Made by a program: the position numbers and the translations under genes. A DNA stretch of 12,109 nucleotides, taken from assembly GCA_017405115.1 (NCBI GenBank), contig JAFRBA010000030.1, forward strand, positions 1-12,109. The letters run 5' to 3'. Below are positions 6,057-12,109 of the stretch, piece by piece. Source of the DNA: Kiritimatiellia bacterium (GTDB lineage: Bacteria; Verrucomicrobiota; Kiritimatiellia; RFP12; UBA1067). A model generated the notes under the pieces. That model was not told the origin of the DNA and did no database searches. It worked only from the letters and a program-made list of their open reading frames with translations. Within the stretch, counting starts at the first letter, position 1. Each line of letters starts with the position of its first letter.

Positions 6057-8473
6057 CTGCGGCGTGTGCAGTCCTGGCCGCACTTGTCGTCGGGGAGCCG
6101 GCGTACACGCGGTTCTTCCGCAACCAGGGCGACTCGGCGCTGCGGATTCCCGTGGCGGCAGAGAGCCCGGTGGCAGGCACGCTCCGCGGCTCCGTTGGCG
6201 GGGTCGACTGCGAGCCGCGCAAGCTCTCGCTTCCGGCCGGGCCGGGCTTCGTGGACCTGCGCTTCGACCCCGCGCAGTTCTCTCCCGGCGAGTACGAGTG
6301 GAAGGCGGAACTGGGCGGACTCGACGGACAGCCGCATTTTGCAAAGTCCGGAAAGTTGAAGGTGCTGCCGAGGTTCGAGCGCGACACCTTCCACGCGATG
6401 AGCTGGGGTGGGTGGGTGTCCATGCCTCCGTCGTACCTTCGCGAGCACGACATCGACGGCGTAAACGTCGCGGCGCCGAAAAAGGGGAAGCCGAGGAATA
6501 TCCAGGTCGACACCCTGGCCGACGCCGGGCTCTTCGTCAACTTCAGGATCGAGAACTCGAAGTCCCCGCAGGCAAGGGAGGCCTTCGACCCTGCGGCTGC
6601 GGCGGCCGAGGCGCGAGAGCTGATGGCCCCGTACGCGGGGCTGCACACCTGGCTGTCTACGCTCGTCAACAGCGAAGTCTACGACGGCGGATGGTACTGC
6701 GTTGCGACGAACGCGCCGTCGTGGTGCGCCATGGCCAGGCGGGAGCTCGGCTTCGCGCCGGAGTTCAAGATGCGCAATCCGCCGTTTCAGCTCGACTACG
6801 CGGCGCTCGGGCTGAAGCCGTTCTCTGGCGTCATGCCGCCGTGCCGCACGTTCGACTCGGCGCACTGGTTCATGGAGTCGGGCCTTCCGATCTACCGCGT
6901 GAACGCCGCGCTGCGCGACATGGTGCACGAGCTGTCGCCCGGTAACGTCGTGTGGACGGAGCCGCCGTTCGGCGGATGCGGGATCTTCTCCTTCGTCGAC
7001 ATGGGAGCGGCGTGGATATACGACTATCCGACGGGCGTGTGCGTGTCGAACTTCCGCAGGCTCGGCGCGAACGTGCGCCCGTTCGGCAAGGCCGCGCTGC
7101 CGACTCTTGCGAACGGATACTGGCACCGACGCCGCCCGGGCGCAGTCCACCCGACGGCGAAGGAGCGGAACGGCGACCCGGTGAAGGTGCGCATCGGGCA
7201 GAGCGCCGACGAGCTAATGTGGAAGAGCTGGCTCGCCATGGCGTCCGCGCCGATGTGGGGACTTTCGTTCTTCTCCGCCGACACGTGGTACGTGGGCGAG
7301 TCGAATGCCGTCAAGTACGCGGCGGACAGGACATTCCCCGCGAAGGTCATCGCTGAGCCCGGCTCCACCGCCCGCTTCGGCGACTTCATGCGCAAGACGT
7401 TCCGCCCCGCAGCGGAGCTCCTCAGGAACATGACTAACGCCCAGGCGGCCGTCGCCGTCGCGCAGCCGCGGGAGCGATACCTCGCGGGCGGCTTCGGCTG
7501 GAGCATCCACAACTACGCGCAGTATATAGGAGAGGTGCTTGGCGACGCGCCGGTGCCCAGCGACTACCTAGTCGACTCCGAGCTGACGGTCGATGCCCTG
7601 TGTCGTTTCAGGTATGTCATCGTGCCGATGATGAGCGTGGTCACGAAGGAGCACGACGCCGCTTTCCGCAAGGCCGCGGGGAAGGGCGTTGTCTTCTTGT
7701 TCGACAAGCACTGTCCCATCGACATCGACTACCCCGGCTCCGTGCGGCTGCCCATGGAATTCAAGCCGTCGCGCGACCAGACGCCGCCGGCGCAGATCCG
7801 CGACGCGCTGAACGGGTGGCTGGCGGGCGTCAGCGACGAGCTGCGCGCGCTCATGGGGGCGAGGAGCGACGAGGACGGGCAGGACGTCCACACCTTCGAG
7901 AAGCGGCACAACGGCGCGTCCTACGTGATCGTCGTGAACAGCACCCGCGGCGACTCGAAGTCGGCAATGAACGAATTCTGCAAAAGCGACTGGTACCACC
8001 CCAACGGCGCGCCCAGACGCATCACGACTCGCATCAAGGTGCCGTCCGGCGGAGCGGTGTACGACTTCACCGCAGGCGGCAGGCGGCTGTCCCCGCGGCT
8101 GGAGCGCGGCGAGGCCGTCGTGACGATGGACTATGCGGCGGCGGAGGGGAAGCTCTTCAGCGTCTACCCGAAGCCGCTGTCGCGAATGGCGGCTAAGGCG
8201 AAGGGCGACTTCCGCCCGGGCGGAAGTGCCGCGCTCGCCGTCGGCGTCTTCGAGCAGGGGCGGGCGTTCGCCCGGGGCAGGCAGCTGGTGGAGCTGGAGC
8301 TTCGCGGGACGGACGGAGGGCTTCGAGACGAGCCCGGCCGGTATGTCGCCGAGTGCGGACGGCTGAAGATCCCCCTGCGCTTTGCGAGAGACGAGAAGCC
8401 GGGCCGCTGGACCGTTCGGCTGCGCGAGCTTACGTCGGGGCTGAAGGCCGAGACGGAGATTGAGATAAGATAA
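6053..8473 (+). CDS. Putative exported glycoside-hydrolase-like TIM-barrel protein, family unassigned
   Basis: This 806-residue protein does not carry a family signature I can name. No upstream start is available: the in-frame stop at 6020-6022 is followed by no ATG, GTG or TTG. The start is therefore the ATGA overlap with the FAD gene. The first ~15 residues are hydrophobic and lack basic residues. Residues ~20-105 look like a beta-sandwich. A probable (beta/alpha)8 barrel follows (FHAMSWGGWVSMP, DTLADAGLFVNFRIEN, HTWLSTLVNSEVYDGGWY, NVVWTEPPFGGCG). E208 (NSEVYDG) and E303 (WTEPPFG) are possible acid/base and nucleophile of a clan GH-A-type enzyme. Residues ~490-590 (ELTVDALCRFRYVIVPMM...KGVVFLFDKH) resemble the glutamine-amidotransferase-like domain that follows GH42-type barrels. 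The end is beta-rich. The function is inferred from fold-like features and context only. Confidence 0.7.
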   Translation: MTAACAVLAALVVGEPAYTRFFRNQGDSALRIPVAAESPVAGTLRGSVGGVDCEPRKLSLPAGPGFVDLRFDPAQFSPGEYEWKAELGGLDGQPHFAKSGKLKVLPRFERDTFHAMSWGGWVSMPPSYLREHDIDGVNVAAPKKGKPRNIQVDTLADAGLFVNFRIENSKSPQAREAFDPAAAAAEARELMAPYAGLHTWLSTLVNSEVYDGGWYCVATNAPSWCAMARRELGFAPEFKMRNPPFQLDYAALGLKPFSGVMPPCRTFDSAHWFMESGLPIYRVNAALRDMVHELSPGNVVWTEPPFGGCGIFSFVDMGAAWIYDYPTGVCVSNFRRLGANVRPFGKAALPTLANGYWHRRRPGAVHPTAKERNGDPVKVRIGQSADELMWKSWLAMASAPMWGLSFFSADTWYVGESNAVKYAADRTFPAKVIAEPGSTARFGDFMRKTFRPAAELLRNMTNAQAAVAVAQPRERYLAGGFGWSIHNYAQYIGEVLGDAPVPSDYLVDSELTVDALCRFRYVIVPMMSVVTKEHDAAFRKAAGKGVVFLFDKHCPIDIDYPGSVRLPMEFKPSRDQTPPAQIRDALNGWLAGVSDELRALMGARSDEDGQDVHTFEKRHNGASYVIVVNSTRGDSKSAMNEFCKSDWYHPNGAPRRITTRIKVPSGGAVYDFTAGGRRLSPRLERGEAVVTMDYAAAEGKLFSVYPKPLSRMAAKAKGDFRPGGSAALAVGVFEQGRAFARGRQLVELELRGTDGGLRDEPGRYVAECGRLKIPLRFARDEKPGRWTVRLRELTSGLKAETEIEIR

Positions 8474-8518
8474 GGAAGAAGTAAGAAGGAAAAAGGAAGA
8501 AGTAAGGAAGAAGGAGAG
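8472..8518 (+). repeat. Polypurine spacer with 14-bp direct repeat and ribosome binding site
   Basis: The gap between the barrel gene and the DUF4838 gene is almost all A and G. AAGGAAGAAGTAAG occurs at 8472-8485 and again at 8493-8506, 21 bp apart, and a third partial unit leads into AAGGAGAG (8511-8518). That last segment is the ribosome binding site, 6 nt before the ATG at 8525. Several AAGGA units give repeated Shine-Dalgarno-like sites that might act as ribosome standby sites. Confidence 0.7.
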
Positions 8519-8524
8519 ACTGAA

Positions 8525-10798
8525 ATGACGATGACTACACTGCTGGCCGCCGCCACGCTCGCGGGGATCCACGCAAAGGACCTGACGCCCCTGAAGGACG
8601 TCGAGACGCGAGACGGCGAGATCGTATGGGTGGAGAATGGAAAGGCCGCGTTCCCGATCGTAGCCGACATGCGCAACGAGTTCGCGTCGCGCGCCGCGAC
8701 CTTCCTGAAGGCAAGCGTCAAGGAGATGACCGGCGCGGACGTGAAGATCGTGCGCGAGCTCGCAAAGGGCCCGGCCGTCCGCATTGCGACGCCGAAGCCA
8801 CTTGATTCGTCCCTCTCCGTCGAGATCGGTCCGGACGGCGTCACGCTCTCCGGCAACGGGCCGTTCGCCGCGTACGACTTCGCGGAGCGCATCCTCGGCG
8901 TCCGCCAGTACTTCGACGACAAGGAGGGCGGGCGCAGTGTCGTAAAGACGGACAGGATCGCGCTGCCGTTCGTCAAGTGGACCGACGCGCCGATGTACGC
9001 CTTCCGCGAGATGCACCCCAACCGACTGCCGTGGACATACCACTTCAGGCGTGCAAGCGGCGGCTACGGGCACGCCGTGCACACGCCGCGCTGGATCTCC
9101 GAGAAGGAGGGCGTCGAAAAGGACGGCGAGGCATACATCAAGACCCGCCCCGAGATATTCGAGCTCTCTGCCAACGGCAAGCGCGGCGTGAGCAACATGC
9201 TCTGCTACGGCAATCCGAAGACGCTCGAGACGTACGTGGAGCGCATCGAGCAGGACATCGCGGGAATCCGTCCCTCGGGGCGCTTCGTGAGCAAGGCGAA
9301 CAAGACCATCACCGTCAGCCAGGACGACGCGTCGCTCGCCTGCAAGTGCGAATACTGCAAGAAGTTCGTCGACCCGGCGCTGGCGCCGAACGGAACCTAC
9401 GCGCCCGTCCTCTGGCGACACTTCGTGCCGGAGCTCTCCGACATCGTCGCGAAGCGCTGGCCGGACTGGACGATATCGATCCTCCCCTACCACAACACCT
9501 GCCGATGCCTCGAGGACGTGCATTTCACGAACGGCAACGTCGTCGCATGGCTCGTTACGCATCCTGGCCTCGCGATGCTGAAGGACCGCCGCGTCAAGGA
9601 GGAGGAAGAGGCGAAGATGCGCCAGTGGTACCGCTGCACCGGGCGCAAGATCGTCAACTGGCACTACCTCATCTACCCGGCGTCGTACACTCCGGCGCCA
9701 TACCTCTTCGGCGACGCGATCGTCTCGCACTACCGCGACGTCTCCGACGTCGTCGCAGGCTCCTACGTCGACCAGTACTCCATGAAGCGCAAGGGGCACG
9801 AGCTCGACCTCTACGTCTGGTTCCGCGCGCTCTGGAACCCGTGGTTTGAGCCGTCGGACGTGTACGACGCGTTCTGCGAGAGGATGTTCGGCCCGGCGGC
9901 GAAGGAAATGCGCGAGATCGTGCGCCTGACGGCGGACGGGTGGAAGCGCGACTGGGAGGTGCCTCTCGTCTCGCTGAAGGCCGTATTCGGCGTGAGCTAC
10001 CCGGTCGAGGAGACGCGGCGCATGAAGGCGCTTGCCGAGGCTGCCAAGGCAAAGCTCGCCGGAGACGAGCTCGGGCTCAAGCGCTTCGAGTTCTTCATGA
10101 AACACTACTGGTCGTTCTTCGCCGACAGCGAGGAGTATGCGTCCGGAGGGGCGTTCACGCCGCTTGAGGTGATGAAGACGGCCGAGCCGCCGAAGGTCGA
10201 CGGCGTCCTCGACGACGCGGCGTGGAAGGCGGCGAAGGGCTCCCAGTTCGTAGAGGCCATAAACGACGAGCACGTCCTCAAGGCGCCGCCGGACGCGACG
10301 GAGATGCGCGCGGTTTGGACGCCCGGCTACGGCGTCACCTTCGGGTTCCGCTGCAGCGAGGCGCACATGGACAAGGTCGTGCGCAGCAAGCCCCCGTGCG
10401 TAGGCAACGACCAGGTGGAGTTCTTCCTCGACCCATCCGGCTCCGGGAACGGCGGCTATCTGCAGATCGCAGTCGACGTCAACGGCTCGGCCATGTTCTA
10501 CAAGTCTCGGCGCGGCGCAATGCCGTGGAAGGGCGAGGGCGTGGTCGCGGCCGCCCGTTCGTACGACGACCACTGGGATCTCGAGGTATACGTGCCGTTC
10601 GAGTCGATCCGCGAGTTCCCGGGCGCGCGCATACCGAACCAGGGCGCGGTGAACCTGACCTGGGTCGGCAACGCTACGCGCATGCAGTACGGAGAGGGCA
10701 AGGGCGCCCGCGGCTACTTCAGCAGGCTCTTCACCAAGTTCAACTGGTGGAACAACCACACCGCTGCGTTCGGCACCTTCCAGTTCAAGGAATGGTGA
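8525..10798 (+). CDS. Exported DUF4838 protein with C-terminal CBM9-like domain
   Basis: This 757-residue protein has a hydrophobic start ([17 protein letters not shown]) with a plausible cleavage site after IHA, but no basic residue in front. Residues ~40-130 ([42 protein letters not shown]) resemble the N-terminal domain before GH67/GH20-type barrels. The DUF4838 core follows. Its hallmark is [16 protein letters not shown], with cysteines 273, 275 and 278, then [19 protein letters not shown] and [10 protein letters not shown]. Residues ~549-757 ([43 protein letters not shown]) form a family-9-like carbohydrate-binding domain. DUF4838 belongs to the glycosidase superfamily in general knowledge, but the reaction is unknown. 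It is the last gene of the cluster, 51 bp after the barrel gene. Confidence 0.85.
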   Translation: MTMTTLLAAATLAGIHAKDLTPLKDVETRDGEIVWVENGKAAFPIVADMRNEFASRAATFLKASVKEMTGADVKIVRELAKGPAVRIATPKPLDSSLSVEIGPDGVTLSGNGPFAAYDFAERILGVRQYFDDKEGGRSVVKTDRIALPFVKWTDAPMYAFREMHPNRLPWTYHFRRASGGYGHAVHTPRWISEKEGVEKDGEAYIKTRPEIFELSANGKRGVSNMLCYGNPKTLETYVERIEQDIAGIRPSGRFVSKANKTITVSQDDASLACKCEYCKKFVDPALAPNGTYAPVLWRHFVPELSDIVAKRWPDWTISILPYHNTCRCLEDVHFTNGNVVAWLVTHPGLAMLKDRRVKEEEEAKMRQWYRCTGRKIVNWHYLIYPASYTPAPYLFGDAIVSHYRDVSDVVAGSYVDQYSMKRKGHELDLYVWFRALWNPWFEPSDVYDAFCERMFGPAAKEMREIVRLTADGWKRDWEVPLVSLKAVFGVSYPVEETRRMKALAEAAKAKLAGDELGLKRFEFFMKHYWSFFADSEEYASGGAFTPLEVMKTAEPPKVDGVLDDAAWKAAKGSQFVEAINDEHVLKAPPDATEMRAVWTPGYGVTFGFRCSEAHMDKVVRSKPPCVGNDQVEFFLDPSGSGNGGYLQIAVDVNGSAMFYKSRRGAMPWKGEGVVAAARSYDDHWDLEVYVPFESIREFPGARIPNQGAVNLTWVGNATRMQYGEGKGARGYFSRLFTKFNWWNNHTAAFGTFQFKEW

Positions 10799-10833
10799 CG
10801 GGCGCCAAGCGCGAGCGTCAAAATCCTGTCGGG

Positions 10834-10863
10834 GGTGCCCGCGAAATCGGTTCGGGCGGCACC
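10834..10863. terminator. Hairpin after the glycan locus, without U tract
   Basis: GGTGCC (10834-10839) pairs perfectly with GGCACC (10858-10863), and further C/G pairing is possible inside. It lies 35 nt after the DUF4838 stop and about 35 nt before the rubrerythrin promoter. No T run follows, so an intrinsic terminator is uncertain. Confidence 0.35.
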
Positions 10864-10896
10864 GCCACGCAGCGCCCTATGAGCCCAGCTGAGACA

Positions 10897-10925
10897 TTGA
10901 CATATGCGTTGGAATGTGTTAGTCT
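10897..10925 (+). promoter_or_regulatory. Rubrerythrin promoter (TTGACA / TGTTAGTCT)
   Basis: A perfect TTGACA -35 at 10897-10902 is followed after 17 bp by TAGTCT (10920-10925). TGT just before it makes an extended -10. The -10 hexamer itself is poor (3 of 6), but the spacing and the perfect -35 support it. It lies about 45 bp before the ATG, ahead of an A-rich leader. Confidence 0.55.
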
Positions 10926-10968
10926 ACCCAAAAACCGTAAACAAAACAAAACGAAAGGAAAGATAGAC

Positions 10969-11520
10969 ATGGCTAAATGGGTTTGCCCGGTCTGCGGATA
11001 CGTGTACGAAGGCGACACGCCTCCAGAAAAATGCCCCCAGTGCGGCGTCCCCGGCGCCAAGTTCCTCAAGCAGGGCGGCGGGCTCGACTTCGTAGCCGAG
11101 CACCATGTCGGCGACGGCATCGTCGACGACGCCGAGGTCACGCAGGGCCTCAAGGACCATTTCAACGGCGAGTGCTGCGAAGTCGGCATGTACCTGGCGA
11201 TGTCCCGCCAGGCGGACCGCGAGGGCTACCCCGAGGTCGCCGAGGCGTACAAGCGCATCGCGTTCGAGGAGGCCGAGCACGCCGCGAAGTTCGCGGAGCT
11301 CCTCGGCAAGACGATCGACATCGTGACGGACTCCACGAAGGAGAACCTCCGCCGCCGCATGGAGGCCGAGTGCGGGGCGACCGCCGGCAAGCTCGCAATC
11401 GCCAAGCGCGCAAAGGAGCTTGGATACGACGCGATCCACGACACCGTCCACGAGATGGCCAAGGACGAGGCTCGCCACGGCAAGGCCTTCCAGGGCCTCT
11501 ACAACCGCTACTTCAAGTAG
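10969..11520 (+). CDS. rbr: Rubrerythrin, rubredoxin domain first
   Basis: This 183-residue cytoplasmic non-haem iron protein reduces hydrogen peroxide in anaerobes, using electrons from NADH via rubredoxin-type carriers. Residues 1-35 form a rubredoxin-like FeS4 site with cysteines 6, 9, 22 and 25 (CPVCG, CPQCG). The ferritin-like four-helix bundle follows. Likely diiron ligands are E68/E71, E101xxH104, E134 and E167xxH170 (DEARH). This reversed order, with rubredoxin at the N-terminus, is that of the clostridial 'reverse' rubrerythrins annotated as NADH peroxidase. The ATG at 10969 is chosen because AAAGGAAAG precedes it and the protein begins exactly at the rubredoxin domain; the frame stays open far upstream only by chance. 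It is monocistronic, with its own promoter and a downstream hairpin. Confidence 0.95.
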   Translation: MAKWVCPVCGYVYEGDTPPEKCPQCGVPGAKFLKQGGGLDFVAEHHVGDGIVDDAEVTQGLKDHFNGECCEVGMYLAMSRQADREGYPEVAEAYKRIAFEEAEHAAKFAELLGKTIDIVTDSTKENLRRRMEAECGATAGKLAIAKRAKELGYDAIHDTVHEMAKDEARHGKAFQGLYNRYFK

Positions 11521-11536
11521 CCGGCCTGTGGGCCAG

Positions 11537-11579
11537 GCGGCGGCGCCGGCGGACGCACGATGCGTCCCGGAGCCGCCGC
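11537..11579. terminator. Nested GC hairpin after rubrerythrin, without U tract
   Basis: The outer stem GCGGCGGC (11537-11544) pairs with GCCGCCGC (11572-11579). The inner perfect stem GGACGCA (11551-11557) pairs with TGCGTCC (11561-11567) around CGA. It starts 16 nt after the stop codon. The next bases are TCCTCCACG, not a U tract; A6 at 11602-11607 lies further on. It probably marks the 3' end of the rubrerythrin transcript. Confidence 0.5.
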
Positions 11580-11620
11580 TCCTCCACGCTCAACTGCTGC
11601 GAAAAAATCAACTTACCCCC

Positions 11621-11649
11621 TTGCATTGCGGGGGGAAATTCAGTATCAT
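11621..11649 (+). promoter_or_regulatory. Promoter of the PotA-like gene (TTGCAT / TATCAT)
   Basis: TTGCAT (11621-11626) and TATCAT (11644-11649) are separated by exactly 17 bp. The -10 matches 5 of 6 and the -35 matches 3 of 6. A C-run/G-run inverted repeat (11617-11635) covers the -35 and half the spacer. Transcription would begin near 11656, leaving a very short leader before the TTG start. Confidence 0.5.
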
Positions 11650-11681
11650 TCCCACCCACACGAACATGGAGGAGCCAGCAG

Positions 11682-12109
11682 TTGAAAGATGACTTTCTCG
11701 TCTTCGATCACGTGACGAAGAGATTCGACGCGTTGACGGCGGTCGACGACGTGTCCCTTTCCATAAAGAAAGGCGAGTTCTTCTCGTTGCTCGGGCCAAG
11801 CGGCTGCGGGAAGACGACGCTGCTGAGGATGCTCGGCGGCTTCGAGCGTCCCAATTCCGGGCGCATATACCTGGAGGGCAAGGACATCACGGACCTGCCG
11901 CCGAACCAGCGGCGCGTGCATACCGTGTTCCAGAACTACGCCCTCTTCCCGACGATGACCATCTGGGACAACATCGCCTTCTCCCTGAAGATCGCGAAGA
12001 TGCCGAAGGGCGAGATAGAGGAGAGGGTGGACGCGATCCTCGGCATGATCCAGATGAGCGAGCATGCGTGGAAGTACCCCAACCAGCTGTCGGGCGGGCA
12101 GAAGCAGCG
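11682..12109 (+). CDS. potA: PotA-like ABC transporter ATP-binding protein (partial, 3' end off window)
   Basis: This is the N-terminal ~142 residues of a membrane-associated ABC ATPase that powers import, most like spermidine/putrescine PotA. Walker A GPSGCGKTT is at residues 38-46. The Q-loop is at Q84 in VFQNYALFP, and the LSGGQ signature is at 136-140, just before the window ends. KDITDLPPNQRRVHTVFQNYALFPTM is a pattern typical of the PotA group. The start is taken as TTG at 11682, seven bases after GGAGGAG (11668-11674). The nearby ATGs at 11666 and 11689 are out of frame, and the next in-frame GTG (11712) would remove the first beta strand. PotB, PotC and PotD homologues would be expected just beyond the edge. 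Another importer of the same ATPase group cannot be excluded. Confidence 0.85.
   Translation, partial: MKDDFLVFDHVTKRFDALTAVDDVSLSIKKGEFFSLLGPSGCGKTTLLRMLGGFERPNSGRIYLEGKDITDLPPNQRRVHTVFQNYALFPTMTIWDNIAFSLKIAKMPKGEIEERVDAILGMIQMSEHAWKYPNQLSGGQKQ

Noticed and set aside
4353..6344. A 663-codon open frame on the minus strand opposite the FAD gene
   Set aside because: Same explanation: low-complexity Arg/Pro/Ala translation opposite a gene with recognisable FAD motifs.
7568..10759. A 1063-codon open frame on the minus strand across two genes
   Set aside because: It mirrors strongly GC-biased + strand genes with clear domains and runs through their polypurine spacer. Its translation is Arg/Val/Leu/His-rich with no motif and there is no promoter or ribosome site. 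It is a codon-bias shadow.
10222..10968. Rubrerythrin frame staying open about 750 bases upstream, suggesting a longer fusion protein
   Set aside because: The upstream part lies over the DUF4838/CBM9 gene in another frame and has no sensible sequence. Promoter, ribosome site and the rubredoxin domain all place the start at 10969.
11666..11692. Short ATG ORF (MEEPAVER) overlapping the PotA-like start
   Set aside because: Its ATG is buried in the GGAGGAG ribosome site and it has none of its own. It is more simply the leader of the TTG-started gene.
1..12109. CRISPR arrays, insertion sequences, phage or toxin-antitoxin genes
   Set aside because: I found no regularly spaced repeats, transposase motifs, terminal inverted repeats or small paired ORFs that would support any of these.

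Overview
The window most resembles a high-GC anaerobic bacterium of the Verrucomicrobiota/Kiritimatiellota/Lentisphaerota sphere. This is an inference from three things: a large glycine-rich secreted beta-helix protein with the WxG...NWxxGxxPxxxD start, a run of secreted DUF4838-type and glycoside-hydrolase-like proteins, and a rubredoxin-first rubrerythrin typical of anaerobes. No rRNA or phylogenetic marker is present, so the assignment is tentative. All credible genes lie on the + strand, and coding sequence fills almost the whole window.

Layout. 1-254 holds a possible 3' end of an upstream gene, a bidirectional hairpin terminator (84-125) and a serA promoter and leader. 255-1421 is serA (D-3-phosphoglycerate dehydrogenase with a C-terminal ACT domain). 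1422-1597 holds a GC-rich hairpin and the promoter of the next unit. 1598-10798 is a four-gene, probably co-transcribed accessory locus. It encodes a secreted beta-helix/Gly-rich surface protein, a secreted FAD-dependent oxidoreductase flanked by beta-sandwich domains, an 806-residue TIM-barrel glycoside-hydrolase-like protein that I cannot place in a family, and a DUF4838 protein with a C-terminal CBM9-like domain. The gaps are 43 bp, a 4-bp ATGA overlap, and 51 bp of almost pure purine. 10799-10968 carries a hairpin and a promoter. 10969-11520 is a rubrerythrin. 11521-11681 has a nested hairpin and a sigma70-like promoter. From 11682 to the window edge runs a PotA-like ABC transporter ATPase with a TTG start, cut off just after its LSGGQ signature.

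How the genes may work together. The three genes from 3924 to 10798 combine a flavoenzyme, a putative retaining glycosidase-like barrel and a glycosidase-superfamily DUF4838/CBM9 protein, all with hydrophobic N-termini. The simplest reading is an export-directed system for glycan capture and oxidative plus hydrolytic processing, with the beta-helix protein as a surface or adhesive component. There are no SusC/SusD or TonB genes, no sulfatase and no regulator in view. The substrate is unknown. SerA, rubrerythrin and PotA are ordinary housekeeping or stress genes with separate promoters and are probably unrelated to the locus.

Extended -10 elements (TGnTANAAT or close variants) with poor -35 boxes precede serA and the beta-helix gene; a weaker version precedes the rubrerythrin gene. 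I saw no tRNA, rRNA, CRISPR array, insertion sequence or phage feature.
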